64,000 bases of DNA from Lunularia cruciata (GCA_948567375.1 OX419758.1:49915001-49979000); one strand, 5' to 3'; counted from the stretch's first letter, positions 45,170 through 57,983 are shown. The notes: generated by a model from the letters alone, not told the origin. Numbers and translations are program-made.

Positions 45170-46830
45170 GATGCTGCGAAATGCCTGCGCCTATAAGCAA
45201 TGTCGAGCACCTGGATCCACCATCCTCCCTCCGCCTGTACCTGTTTTAACAGCCCCTGTAATACTTTTCCTGTTCTCGTCCCAATCAATCTCACAATTTC
45301 GAATTCCAGATCAAAAATAGCTCTGTCATCCAATTCTGCAACTTGATCTGCTCTCGTGACCCCGGAAAAATTGCTGACCATTCCTTTCCCGATCTGCACT
45401 CTCATCCGCTGCTCTTTTCTCTTGCGCTCATCTCGGCTCTCCACGTCCGACGTCCGGAAAGGATTTCCCACTACGCAATATCTGTGTCTTGCATCGATGG
45501 CAACACTATTCAGCAACCATTTCTCGAATTCGGTCTGTTTACTTTATGTCTCTCCCCTCTTTACACGAATCGTCAGTTTTCTCATCAAAGCAGCGAACGA
45601 AGAGACCAGAGGAACAGAAGAGGAGAGACTGAGACGAGAGATGAGATGAGCCGAGAGACACACGACAGAAACTCACGCATACTCCGACCCGAACAGAGAA
45701 GCTGACGGAGAAGCTCTACACACATGAGGCACACTCACTCACTCACTGTGCCTGTTTCTTATTGCCCACGTCTGTTTCCTCCACTTTAGAGGACATCCCC
45801 CGTCCCGGTAGCTCCAAACTCCAAACCTGGGCCAAACGCCTTCGCTACTCCAGTTTCTACACGCTCAACCGCGCTGGCGACTGCGTTCCTTGCAGTACTG
45901 TACGTACAGTTCTGTACTGTAGTATCTTCAATCGGCGCTCCTGCAAGCTCTGTGGTTCTCGTGAGTATACTTCGGTCAACTCGCCCCGGGTTCAACATCT
46001 GTCCACTATTGTCAAGCTTCACTGCGGACAATTGGTCCTCTTCACCACATTCACAAAGAGAGGAGTATAAGAAAGCTCTTACTTTGAAAATCTGTAATAT
46101 CGAACTTGAGCCCACGTTCGATATTGTAGTGATTGCGCGACAAGATTGTCTGGATACAGTAGTCCCTGAAGTATCTCTACCTCGTACTGTAGGATATTTC
46201 GTACATTCCCAATTTCAGGCAAAATTCTGAATATGTGAGAACTTAGCACATTGGCAACTCATACCAGAAGCAACTCTTGGTTAACAGCTGTGGAAACGCC
46301 CCGAGAACATGGCATGCACAAAGCTTCATAAAGTATCATACAATATTTTGCATGACTTCCGCGACTTAGAAATATATGTGAAGAGCCAACTGCACAAAAA
46401 TTCGAAGTCAATGACACGTTAGGTAGCGTACGTGGTTGATGAACTGGAGTCTTTGTACTCGTGTAATCGGTAGAAGTTGGAGACAGCTTTCACCAATATA
46501 GCCATCCGATCTGCAGATGAGCTCAGACGATAAAGCGCGTGTCAGCCGCCACATGGTGCTGTAAACAGGAAAACTCAGTTCTAAGACTGGAGCAGCTTTA
46601 TTTCGGGGACTTCCGGACGTCCTAGGATCGTCCCCAGCTAATTTAGAGGTTAATATGCGCGTCAATTTGCTTGAGACTGTCTCCAACCCTAGTCAGTCGA
46701 CGTACTGTAGCTGGCAACACGTAGGGAGTCATGCGGTCGCCTGTCGTGAAGTTACAGGTGTTAAAATTTTCCATCACCATTGGAATGGAATGGAAGTTAG
46801 ACAGGCACGACATTTTCTGGTAGATACCTA
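45170..46830 (-). promoter_or_regulatory. VPS13 5' leader and probable promoter
   Basis: This is the region directly upstream of the VPS13 start codon on the minus strand. From about 45590 to 45665 the minus strand is rich in CT/TC runs, as in plant core promoters and 5' leaders. An ATG at 45516 opens a 121-codon frame that overlaps the VPS13 start out of frame, a possible upstream ORF if the leader is unspliced. Two palindromic sites are visible: CTGTACGTACAG near 45900, and arms AATATCGAAC/GTTCGATATT at 46096-46125. I cannot place a TATA box or transcription start. Other ORFs here (such as 45786-46115) have no recognisable similarity. Confidence 0.4.
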
Positions 46831-46849
46831 ATCCACGGCTGGCGGCCGA

Positions 46850-48438
46850 TCATGTCTTCAATCAGGGTCAAAACTCGAACTTCAGTTAGAGACAAGATAG
46901 GGTTCAATTACTCCTTCTATGTGAATCATATTGATAAACAGATGATACATGTGAAGAATCCTCATCCCTTACAATCCTCACTTTATTTTCCTTTTCTCTG
47001 GTTTTCTGAACGACAGGGAGAACGTTTAATTTATATGGTATGGTATGGCAGTGGATGTCATGGATTTTACTTTACAGCTTTACCTTTCAGCAAAGCATAT
47101 TTGAAGTATTTCCTTTATTTAGTCATCGGACAATTTAGCTGGAATTTAGATATTATACCCATTTAGCTTATTTTCAACTAGTCTCTATGCTGGGTCTTCT
47201 TCTGTTTGAGATTTATATATTAGTATAATGAAGTAAATTTCAAATTTTTAAAAGGTTATTAATGTGAAAATGGAATATCTAGCTTTTGTTTCAGTTTAGG
47301 AGAGAGAAATCACATAAGTGATTTTTAGAAGCTATATATATTCTTTGAAGTACTGCTTATTCCATAAAGGAGAATCAATAATATGTTCAAATACGATACT
47401 GAAGTGGCCTACAAGTTATGCATTTTTACTTTAGGTCACGCAGGTTACCAGTGTAGTAGCCTTCTAACCTACATTTTGGCAACTTAACCATATAGCTCAT
47501 CTTATTTGGTCAGATATGTCAGCGGGAAGAATCATAAAGGAAATCAATATCCAATATATTAGGTATCATAAACAAAGCCTGATTATGAATCTATAAATTA
47601 CCAAGGAAAATAAATGACTGTAGCTATTGAATTCGTAATTTCATTCGTTCATCCAAGAATAGTCATATGGAGGTTTATTAAAGCTATTATAAGCAAAAAC
47701 CATACCAACATTTATTTTTTAAACATCATAATTTTGTAGGAAGGTTATATATCACCAATCAAATTGGAGCAGGTAAGACTAGAATAAAAAGTTTTTATAT
47801 ATGTATATATATATATATATAGAAGTAAATAATTTCTGTTTTAACCTTGTGGTTTCAGAAATTTAGCCTTTGTGTTCAAAACCCTATTAACAATATTGCA
47901 AAGCATATATTGCAAGGGAGAGTTTCACAATTTGATTTCTTTGTTAATCCTTTTAGATCATTTGGCATGTGCGGAAAGTTGATTTCTTTAGTCTCCAACA
48001 TTATGAAATGATCATCTTGCAAAAGAGCATATGAACTTTCATAAAAACTCTTCAAATGAAAAGTTTTGAAGCGTAAAAGTATGGATTTTTTTACTCTAGT
48101 ATCAAAAACATAATTTTAATAGATCTCAAATTATGAATAACTTTGTCTTGATATTTTAGCGCAGGCTTTTCAACTAACATAACTAGTTGAATCATCGGAA
48201 AAACTCAAAAGTCTTAATTCTTCATATAATCATTTTGAAAGAACTTTGAAACCATACAATGACTTTTTGGAATTAGAATTTATTTCCATCTAAGCCATAT
48301 AGTGATTTTCGAGAATTTGAGTTCATTTGTAGAAGTTATAAGCTAATTGACTTCTATAAAATAATTAATATTATTTTGAAATTCTCACAAAAAATGTTGG
48401 ACACCAAATTTGAGGTAAATTTTATTAGGGTTTTCTGA

Positions 48439-48472
<34 letters not shown>

Positions 48473-49418
48473 TAGGGATTTATAAAAATATTTCAAAAAT
48501 ATATAATATTTCTCTTAATTATACAAGGTAATTCATTTCTATAAAATAACTGATGTTATTGTGAATTTCATACAAAATATTGAACACCAAAATTGAGGTA
48601 GAATTTACTCAATAATAATACAGTCAAAAATAAATTTCAAAATACATAATATTTCTCTTAATTAAAAAGCTAATTCACTTCTATAAAATAACTGATATTA
48701 TTTTCAAATTTTCAGAAAACTATTGGACACCAAATTTGAGGTAGAATTTACTTAATAATATTATTATTATCATTATTTCTGAAAAAATATTTTCAAATAT
48801 ATCTAATCTTTCTCTTTATAATTTTAGTGATTTTGATATTTTAGATGTTAAATAAATTTACTATGAATATTCTTTTCAGGTTGAGTATTGGATCTCCGTG
48901 TCAACTGTACTTTAAAATGTTTGTTTTCTCTCAAACTTGGGATTGGTAAAATTTCTCACTGTTTTTTCATCTACACTATGAGTTTTTGTGTTTAGGTTTT
49001 GTATGAAATATCAAAGAAAGATCTACCGTTCATTTGTATGTTTTTCACAACAATTTCAAGGTACAAAAGAGAAAAGGAGTTTCTTACATAGGAATTGCAT
49101 ACAACACGTTGCTAGTGATGTTTTGAATAGTGGAGATTTTATTTATTTCTTGAAATTGATACCGTTAATCTTTCTTGATTTGAAATTTCTTCATTTTACA
49201 AAAGTTGTGTATTTTGGAGGCAAACTAGGCCTGGACTTTGCTCAAGATCTTGTTTGCCTTATTTCCAACTTCATCGATAGATTGCATAGAAGTTGTATCT
49301 GTAAGCTCTAAACACTTAAAGCATCATAAGAAGGATTTGACTCAGTTTCAACTCGATCAAAAAATGCCAAGAAGCTATATCAATTTACTTTATGGAATCT
49401 AAGACTACAAAAATAAAA
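46850..49418. other. AT-rich block without recognised genes
   Basis: Composition changes abruptly near 46850 from mixed to strongly AT-rich DNA. Short frames (46852-47166 and 48988-49311 on the plus strand) match nothing that I recognise and lack codon character. Simple repeats are (TA)n at about 47800-47821 and (TAA)n at 48439-48473. A decayed tandem array at 48349-48830 is listed separately. Confidence 0.6.
48349..48830. repeat. Three degenerate tandem units of about 150-180 bp
   Basis: The phrase TTCTATAAAATAA starts units at about 48352, 48537 and 48684. Each unit continues with GGACACCAAATTTGAGGTA or a close variant and then AATTTAC/TTAT and AATAAT runs. The first unit is lengthened by the (TAA)n run. 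Confidence 0.75.
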
Positions 49419-49903
49419 TGTAATATTATGAGGATGGTAGAGGAACATAGAAGAGAAAACACAAGTTTCACACTCAAACTCCAATGCCCCAAAGGAGCAC
49501 CTTGGCTTTATTATATAGCAAAAGAGAAACACTCAACGGAAGTATAACCCTTGGATTGGATACATGGATTTATGACATGTCATTGATCTCCACCCTTAGA
49601 TTAGATGCATGCATGGGTGACATGTTGGAGCTGGTCTTATCTGGTTGGTGATACTTCCTTTTGATCTATTTAGTCCATCATGTATAACATATTTCCAAAT
49701 GTTACTAAACCCAATTTCACCTCTAGATCATATGTCTAACTATTGGTTCTAAGGTTTTCAAGTCAGTTTCAGTTTCTGCCTTATTAGTAGTACTATTTTT
49801 GTGATACCTCTATCTAATCTATTTAGTCCATCATGTATATCCTTCCAAATGTTACCAAACTAAATTTTATCTCTAGATCATATGTCTAGCTATTGGTATT
49901 ACA
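49419..49903 (-). mobile_element. LTR C, isolated chromovirus LTR with internal deletion
   Basis: The ends are TGTAATATT (plus, 49419) and GGTATTACA (49903), the same inverted termini as LTRs A and B. It shares CTCAAACTCCAATGCCCC, AAAGGAGCACCTTGGCTTTA and TCATATGTCTAGCTATTGG with them. At 485 bp it is about 240 bp shorter than LTRs A and B. The 5 bp flanks (TAAAA and GAAGG) do not match, so it is not a clean solo LTR. Confidence 0.75.
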
Positions 49904-51054
49904 GAAGGTAGTAGCTCAAAAGGAGGACATAAAGGCAAACCTTTCACATATGCAGTACTTGTGCAAATTCCCATCCATTAGGTTGGTGAGCATGCTTGGT
50001 AGGTAAATAACTTGTTGATGGTGGGATAGTAGGAGTAGTATATGTATTGCCCACATAGTTTAAGGGTTTAGGGTTTATCACATCTACAAATGGACTAAGT
50101 GTTCTTGGAGTGCCAGTAGGATACAAGGATTTTATCACACACTTCTTAGATGTTGCCCTTGTAGAGGATGTTCTCCACGTGGATGACCTTCCATTACTAG
50201 GAGATTTTTAGGTGGCATTTGGTATATTCTCCTCTAGTATTGCTTGTAGATCGACTTACCTTATTTGCAAAGTTCTCCCTCCTCATCCTTCTTATCACGT
50301 CTAAGAGCCTTTGGTATGAGGATTATGGGAGTCTTTGGTGATATTATTGGACTAGGGACATTTGAGTATGTGATAGGGGATTTTGCATGTAGATATATGG
50401 CTCTACAAATCTTGTGTGGAGTGTTGGCTTTCTATCTATGGAGGAGATGACACTTATAGCATTTTTGGGTAGTTGGGCTCTCCCGACAACCCTACTTTCC
50501 TCTCATTTTGTGATTGTTGATAAGCTATTTTTGGAGACTTATGTGACAAAGGTGGACGAGGGATCCTTTTCTTTCTAGATGTTATTGTGGCAGACAAGAG
50601 ATAGTCTATCCCAATGGGCACACAAGGACTTTCTATCTTTTGCATTTTTATCATAAGATTGGACTACAGGTTTATAGTCTTCCTTGATGGAGCATGAGCA
50701 TACGTTACATTCTCTCTTAGTTGACTTGTCTATTCCTCATGCTATAGACCATGTCTTCACTCTTGCTCCAACAAGGGTGCAGGCTCTTGGATCCTAACTT
50801 GACCGTGCATAAGGGCATTCCGACTTGCACCAACTACTTTCTCTACAACGATGAGGTTTTGCCTAGGTTTAGTCTACACATCTGCACATTCATTACTCAC
50901 TTGTGAGTGTGGTTCTACCCTAGATGCAACATCGAGCATATGAAATGATGTCCTTTTGGAAGATAGATGATAACTACCCATGATGCTATTAGGAATATAG
51001 TGTTTACTTTGGCTCAAGATTTAGATACTTGGCTTGGAGAGTGTTGTGCATATA
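49904..51054. other. Unassigned stretch between LTR C and element D
   Basis: Frames on both strands are broken and short (for example 49944-50138 minus and 50265-50450 plus). I recognise no domain. It may be internal sequence of an old element, since it is bounded on both sides by retroelement DNA. Confidence 0.4.
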
Positions 51055-51704
51055 TACATTGCTACACAACAAACATTGCTATCAACATCATACATTATAG
51101 AAGCAAAACTCACACATAAGTCATACATAGACTCTAAAGTGCCACAATAATCAGATTGTTTACAACTCTCAAATATACTCAACTCAGATCAGTACTTGAT
51201 CTATCACTCTATAAACTTCCAACAACTAGGAACTAATTATAGTCAAGCCACAACCACTCTAGCTAAGAGAATCCAAGTAACGCTCACCGGCCTCTATCAA
51301 CCATAGCCATGAACTCGAAGGCTCAACATCAAAGAAGTGTGCTCTCTAGAGCTGCACTTCAAAAGTATACCCCTAGACTTGAGCTAGGTCTAAAACCCTA
51401 ATGGTCCCACTGATGGCACACTCAATGGTGCAAATAGTGCAAAGTGACGGTGAGCCCCACGGTGAAGTCAGTACACTGAAAACAAAATCTGATCGTTGGA
51501 AAGTAGTCTCTGAGAAAGTGCTGAAATAACTCTAACTTCTATCATTGGAACTCTAGTGTCTGAGCAATCTAGATGCGATACTACAAATGGCGTGATAGCT
51601 TTCATGCGTATATACATTGCTACACAACATATATTGATGTCAACATTATACACCATAGAAGCAAAACTCACACATAAGTCATACATAAACTCTAAAGTGC
51701 CACA
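51055..51704 (-). mobile_element. Element D: 3' LTR region
   Basis: On the minus strand the polypurine tract AGGGGGCGAA directly precedes TGTGGCACTTTAGAG (51704), as expected at the start of a 3' LTR. The first roughly 95 bp of this LTR recur at 51055-51146, again starting TGTGGCACTTTAGAG. This could be a second partial LTR or an internal duplication. I could not fix the LTR's other end. Confidence 0.55.
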
Positions 51705-52279
51705 TTCGCCCCCTAGCTGGCGGTTAGGTCCCTTTAACTCCAAATAGCCATCTACTCTAAGTATATAGTATACCCTATGATGGGCAAAGATCAAGAGACT
51801 AGAGGCTATGGAGCCCCATTCTTAGTCACTTGTCTACAATCTATACCATATAAAGAATGAACTAGCTATAGGTCAAGTACATTTAGGACATAACCACTGT
51901 CCCTAAGGAACCACTATGAGAGGAGGGGTCATACATTCCATATGCCATCCTCTCAAATAGCTATCACACACTAACATAGTAGCAGCTCCACCCAAAAAGC
52001 CACACATAACATACACCTCAAGCCTGCACGTACAAGTGCCAAGCTTGGGTCCATAGTACCATCAATGTTTGGGAGGTGGCATGGCACACAATTGCGCACA
52101 TGATTGTTCCAAACAACACCATCACGTCCTTCCAACACAAGGACTCCAGATGGCAAAACCTCACGCATTCTCAAGTTAGTGCGGCCTATCAAAACATCAA
52201 GTGTTGTCACTGTTGTCTACTATAGATATACATAGTCACCTCGATGAAATCAACAAATCGAGGGTCTATAACCTCCTCC

Positions 52280-53180
52280 TCAAATGGTAGCATAGCATAA
52301 AGTATCTATATGATGAGCAATCACCAAGTTCTCAAAGACCATCGGCATCACTTTCCGAAAGATCTCTACTTGTTGAGAACATGCGTTCACCCATACATGT
52401 GGATCATCCAAGTCCAAGACTACAATAGTATCTTGACAAATGGCTGCAGGTAAATCTGGATCTCGTCCATAGAGTAGAAAGTACGGAGAGAAAGATGCTA
52501 AGGAGGCTTGCCGGCTGAACCAATAACCCATGGCCAACCAAGGTAATTAGAGATCCCAATCTCCCAAGTGGCCTCTTTACAAACCATACTTTTGCAATCT
52601 TCTCTTCGCTGTATGAACCACTCTCTCTGCTAAGCCATCTACCTCAAAGTAATCTCAGGAGATAGTATGGTGATCAATCAAAACCTTGTCACACAAGACC
52701 TAAAAATCCCCCAAGAACTCTATACCTTGATCAATCAAAACCTCAACTTGTGCCCCAAAATGACTAAGAACTTGATCTAGGAACGAGTAAGTTGTCCCTT
52801 CACTAGACTTGTCAAGAAGTGCCACCAACTCAATCCACTTGGAGAAGTGCTCCACCATCACCAAGACATACCAATGATGTCTCACAATCAGTGATAAAGG
52901 TCCAGCAAAGTCCAAACTCCAATGGTAACTCAATCCCATGATAGGTAATGGGTGTAACTCTGGTGTAGGATCATTGAATGATGCTCTAACTTGGTCACAA
53001 ACCACACATCTAGTAACAAATTGTTGTACCTTGGTCTACATCCCGTGTCACCAATAATGACTTTGGAGTAAGCTATATGTACGCTTTACTCCAAAATGTC
53101 CTAGCTCCTCATGAGCATGATAGACCAATTGTGGTCTCTGAGATGGAAGTGGTACTACTCGCACTCTACAATCCGCTCAT
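52280..53180 (-). pseudogene. Element D: integrase remnant (Ty3/gypsy)
   Basis: Read on the minus strand from about 53170 there is a zinc-binding H-H-C-C segment (YHAHEELGHFGVKRTYSLLQ, then TRCVVCDQ). The catalytic core follows: SLDFAGPLSL supplies the first Asp and LIDQGIEFLGDF the second. The C-terminal phrase FSPYFLLYGRDPDLP lies at about 52480. Stops (at HYW and TKV) and a gap before the third acidic residue show that it is dead. Confidence 0.8.
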
Positions 53181-53699
53181 ACACACAAAAGATGTCTGCA
53201 CTCCAATCTAAACCATCTAGCTCATTGAAGAACATGATCTCTCTCCTTGGCCCCAACTGTGCCACCCACAACACCAGTGCAAAGATAGTCCATCACTAAG
53301 ATATCATCATGAATATCTTGCTGAATTGCACCAATATCTTCACTCTCTGGATCTATGATCTCAATAACTCCTCCTATATCCGTTGAGAGAGATACCACCA
53401 AAGCCTCAAAAAATATGCAAAGAAAGGTAGATGCATGCCAACTTGGCACCATCTCCTCATCTATCTCACCATGACAACGTGCTCCAATATGATCCTGCTA
53501 GTTGGGGCATGGGTTTCTACTCAACCCATTTGCATCACAGTTCACCACTCTAGGTCTGTGAACAACCATGAAATCATACTCCTATAAAATCAGAGCACAT
53601 CATGCAAGCTTCCCTAAAAACTTATCGGACTCCATCAACCACTTCAGTGGTTGATGATTGGTGATGAGAGTGAAGGGGTTACCAAATAGGTAACATTAA

Positions 53700-54180
53700 A
53701 AATGTACTACTGCCCATATTGCTGCCAAGCACTCTCTCTCCTATGAACTATACTTTGCCTCCGTTGAATTGTTGGAGCGACTAGCATAGGCCACCACAAA
53801 CCTCTTCCCCTCATCATCATGCAGGGTGAGCACCACTCCAAGCTCCAACATCCTCCAATAGTGCTATAGACCAAAATGTCATCAATATAGCACCGAGAAA
53901 AATCCAATCCAATTAGGATCCTATCCATGACCCTCTGGAACTCAGCAAGAACGTTCTTTAAGCCAAATAGTAAGAACCTCCATTGATATAACACATCCTT
54001 GCTGTGCGTATCAATAGCCCAGAATGTTGTCTTGGACTTATCCTACTCTCTAAATGGCAATTGATGATATCTTGCTTGAAGATCCAAAGTACTAAAGACC
54101 TTTGCATGCCTAATCATATCAAAAATCTCCTCTAGTGTAGGCATGGCATACCGATCAGCCCTAGTTTGTTGTTTGATAGG
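53700..54180 (-). pseudogene. Element D: reverse transcriptase remnant
   Basis: The minus strand encodes MPTLEEIFDMIRHAKVFSTL and DLQARYHQLPFRE, then KTTFWAIDTHSKDVLYQWRF. It continues LLFGLKNVLAEFQRVMDRIL and the catalytic YIDDILVYS. This is the palm of a Ty3/gypsy reverse transcriptase. A stop follows PFRE, and the frame breaks after LVYS. The lineage differs from element B. Confidence 0.85.
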
Positions 54181-54399
54181 ACGTTAATCTCAACACTTCT
54201 ACCTATCTGTGTAGTTGCCATGCATATCCTTCTTGGCTGGCATAATTGTTGCTGATGCATACTTCCCAAGTGAAATCTCCACCAAACCAGCCTCAAAAAG
54301 GTGACTACTTTGGCTCTGAATTAATGTCCTCTCCATATCACTATATCAATAAGGACATAAAAAAATTGGTGTATTGCGGGTCAGCTCAATCCAAATACC

Positions 54400-56400
54400 A
54401 TATCTCTTTAGAGCACCCAAATCCTTCATTTTGAAGACAAAACAACTTGTGTAAATCCTGAAGAACCTTCAAACCCTCCGTCTTTCCTCTCTAGTAAGCT
54501 TGGGTCCAAGATCTAGCTCCCAAGTATCCTCTATAACTGTAGTATGAGTAGAAGACATACTGACTGGTTGCTTCACCGGGCCCTTGGGAATGATAGTGTC
54601 ATGCCTCCAACCACTAGAGGTCCCAACTCTTGTGTGAAAAACTCCCTCCACTTTGGCTGCAAGCTCCACCCATCCTCTAGTTGCATCCCAAGTGGACCAA
54701 GGGTGTAATCCAAGTAGCTCATGCTCACCTGGATGGACTCCAAGTAGACCACTCTCCCTAGTAACTATTGGCTGTATCCCAAGAATACCATGTCCACTTG
54801 GTCTATCACCCCCAACATGTGCCTAAATTGTCTTGATAGGCACATGGCTCACAAGTGTCCGAGTGGTGATGCCAAGCGCATCCTATGCTGCTCTGCCAAG
54901 CCAAGGCCCATAATCCATGTCAAACAGTTCATGTCCATAGCCTGACTTGACGTGTAGATGTCTCTAACACTACTGGAACATTGGTAATACCAATGCAAAA
55001 ACCCATTGCCTACTCTCTTTCATCAATGTTGGGCTCCACCAACTGCTATAATTGTGAGTCCCAAACAAGTCCGGGTCCTCCCTCTCAAAAAGCATGAGAG
55101 CTTGGGAAACTCATCAATGTGAGAAATGTGGCTCTAGGTTGTCCAACTAGGTTCACCACTGCCAAAGGTGACCTATGAGCCACTACCATTGTCTGAGATT
55201 GACGCCCAACATCCAAGATATCATCAACAAGGATGTGGTCAAGTCGTTGAATCCCATCATAAGCACATTGTAAAACCTCTCTAGGTAAGAGGTTCATCCA
55301 CCAAAGACAAAGAAAATGAGCCCGTGATCCCACTCTGGCTGCATTTAACAATATAGTAGGTCCCATCCAAGAATGGACTTGATGTGTACTTGCCACCACT
55401 CTGGTGCAAGGATCACTCATCAAAGGAACGTTCTCCAAAAGGTAAGCTAGAGAAATGGACTGATGAACCTGGAGATGTTATAGTATCCGTAACATCTCCC
55501 AAAACACACCAGAATGAGGATCCTTAAGACCCAAACCTCAACCAACACATGTATGTCCCTAACATGGCCATCCAAAAATCACCAAGTGAATAGGCCCATG
55601 TCTCTCCAGATCGTGCGCACCCAATAAGGAAATGTTTGCTAGTAAGGCCTTCCGGTAATCTTTGACTACTGACATTGGTAATAACTCTGGATATTGATAT
55701 GCCAAGTGTGCCACATGATGTAGACAGACTTGCCTAGCAGTCTCATCTCTCTGTACATACAAGTACCTTTGTACTCATATACCCGTCTATAATACCGCAA
55801 CTAGTCCAATGCTAATCCCACCAAACAACTCCAATAAACATATCCCCTCTACTAGATACTGCCAAGCAATGAGTGTGGTATCCAGAGGTGTCAAAGTAAT
55901 TGACTCTGGAGGCTCATCCTCACACTCATCTCCTGATGATATGAAGGCTCCACTCCAAGCCTATTGCACCAACTGATCTGCATGTTGCTGCAATGCTTCC
56001 TTTGAACTCCACAATGGAACATCCAAGGTGGATGGAACAATCCCACTCATACTCCAAATTTGAGTGATCTCCTCTAGTACTGGAGTATCCTCTGCATGGG
56101 CGTTCTCCTCCAATAAGTCACCATGCCAAGTAATTGCACCATTGAAAGCTAAAACTGATGTTGATATGGTCCCGGACTGTAGTGAGCCAAGACTACCACA
56201 ATTAAAGCATAATGGTAGGCGACATACCCGTCCTTCACCAGACTGCCAACCTGGTCTATAAGAGGTTGTCTCCTCCCAATAGTCAATATTGAAACCCATG
56301 GGGTATAACATGGGAGCAATGTTATACCAACAACTAGCACAATGCTCCCACAACTAGCACATCATATGACTCAACTCTTGTCGCAATAGCTTGAACTCAC
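54400..56400 (-). pseudogene. Element D: degraded region between protease and reverse transcriptase
   Basis: Near 54470-54560 the minus strand reads WELDLGPKLTREERRR, the usual lead-in to a gypsy reverse transcriptase. The rest (to 56400) has several broken frames (55085-55438, 55559-55762, 55961-56353) that I cannot assign. The length of about 1.8 kb is more than normally separates the two domains, so it may include an inserted or duplicated segment. Confidence 0.45.
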
Positions 56401-56439
56401 ACTACCGAGCTATCAATTGGATGACTAGGCTAAATCTGG

Positions 56440-56685
56440 ACAACAAGCTCCCCACGTGTGATGTATTGTGTCAAACCACCACCTAAAGATGTTTGGATCA
56501 AAATTGACACCTCTCCACATCGGTCTTCCGTAACTCCAAATCAACTATTGTAGCCTTCCCCAACATAAGAGGCTAAGCACCAGAGTCTAACAAGACTCTC
56601 CGTGGTGTATAGACCTTCACTGAAAGTCCTACCAAATGGAAAATCCCCCTTTGGTTATACAATAGGACAACACCAGGTGTGAACT
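56440..56685 (-). pseudogene. Element D: protease remnant, cut by element A
   Basis: The minus strand starting at the junction with LTR A reads FTPGVVLLYNQRGIF, then RVLLDSGA followed by a stop and PLMLGKATIVDLELRKTD. The DSGA motif is the active site of a retroviral-type aspartic protease. Element A's LTR begins at 56686, so D's gag side should lie beyond A and B, outside the window. Confidence 0.7.
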
Positions 56686-57398
56686 TGTAATACCAAGAAC
56701 TAGCCATATCAGCTAGATGTGAAATTCAGTTTGGTAACATCTAGAATGATGTTATACATGATGATGAAAATAGATCAGATAGAAGTATCACCAAAAGAAT
56801 ACTTCTACTAATAAAGCAAAAACTGAAATAGACTTGAGAACCTTAGAACCAATAGCTAGACATATGATTTAAAGGTGAGAATTGGTTTGGTAACATCTAG
56901 AAGGATGTTACACATGATGGACTAAACAGATTAGAAAGAGATATCACCAAAAGGGGACTTTTACTAATAGAGTAGGAATCATAATATGCCTCAAATCTTT
57001 GAAGGCAATTTTGGAGGCCTAAACGGATGAATTAGGCCTAAAAAATGTAGTTTCACCCTCCCAACCCAATGAAAGAAAAGTTGGCCTTCCCTCCCAATAG
57101 AGGAAAAGCTGGCCTTCCCTCCCCCTTGGTTTGTCTAGTCGAGAGCTTTCTAATGGTACCGTACCTTATGTGATTTTGAGAATCCTACAAGAAGATTCCC
57201 TCTAGTCAAAGGTTGTTTGACCAACCTAATAGGACCTAGACTGACATGTCACCCATCCAAGTAAGTAATCCAAGGGTGGAGCTTCCTTGGAGGAGATCCT
57301 CTTTGTCTATATAAAAAAGAAACGATGCTCCTTTGGGGCACCGAATGTTGAGTGTGTAATCTATGTTTTCTCTCTTCTCTTGTCCTTGGAGTATTACA
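56686..57398 (+). mobile_element. Element A: 5' LTR, 713 bp
   Basis: It begins TGTAATACCAAGAACTAGCC and ends GGAGTATTACA, so the LTR has inverted TGTAATAC/GTATTACA ends. It contains two copies of the TAACATCTAGAA-type block (56728 and 56898), matching the internal duplication in LTR B. TCTATATAAAAAAG at about 57305 is a plausible TATA box, followed by the GATGCTCCTTTGGGGCACCG segment conserved in all three LTRs, probably the R region. Confidence 0.88.
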
Positions 57399-57399
57399 A

Positions 57400-57411
57400 T
57401 GGTGTAAGAGC
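57400..57411 (+). other. Element A: primer binding site
   Basis: TGGTGTAAGAGC starts one base after the LTR. It differs at few positions from TGGTATCAGAGC, the site complementary to the 3' end of initiator tRNA-Met that most plant LTR elements use. The position confirms the LTR boundary and orientation. Confidence 0.7.
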
Positions 57412-57538
57412 GAGTGTCTTAGTCCAATGGAGTGGATCACCTCTCTTGGAAGAGCACAAACTACTGAAACTGAGTAATTTAAGGTGGAGAACATAGAGTA
57501 ATTGCTAGACTTAGGAAGGACTTTAGAGAGCAGACGGG

Positions 57539-57947
57539 ATGGATGCACCGGGAGGACAATTTCCCGCACCTAGCTTTCCATTCTTAAATCCATTCCACAT
57601 CAAGGTTATGTACATCCAATGTGAGCAAATGAAGGTATCACTACTTTATCACTTTGGCGCAAAATTCATGGATAGGGTGATGAACTCACCACACCCGGTG
57701 ATTCTACCTGTGGTTATATATGACAGAGAGTGGGATTTGACAATCTACATTCTATTATGATAATATGGATATGAATGTCCCAAATCCTCCCCCTTTCAAC
57801 ACTCAAGTAAGGATCCATTATGTAGTGAAACTGAAAGTGATGTTTAGAGATTTTGTGTTTAGGAATTTTGGCGAGGAGTATTATCAACAAGTGATAGCTT
57901 CTAACGTCCCAATGGTAGTTCCAATAGTTTGTGCGCCTTTGAGATAG
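57539..57947 (+). pseudogene. Element A: two small leader ORFs of unknown function
   Basis: Two ORFs (57539-57760, 73 codons, and 57765-57947, 60 codons) lie between the primer site and gag. They look like diverged copies of one unit: both have PF-x-x-x-V near the start, a KV about ten residues later, then a Phe-rich stretch and a V-x-x-S-x-x-P-V/M segment ending in PVV or PIV. I know no match. They may be the broken N-terminal part of gag. Confidence 0.4.
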
Positions 57948-57983
57948 ATCATATTGACTCTATATTGAAGTAGACATTAGCAA

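Noticed and set aside
45786-46115. 109-codon minus ORF as an upstream gene
   Set aside because: No similarity recognised, overlapping frame on the other strand, and palindromic promoter-like sequence within it.
48988-49311. 107-codon ORF in the AT-rich block
   Set aside because: Composition and codon use match the surrounding non-coding DNA and no domain is visible.
49419-49903. LTR C as a clean solo LTR
   Set aside because: The 5 bp flanks do not match and the LTR lacks about 240 bp present in LTRs A and B.
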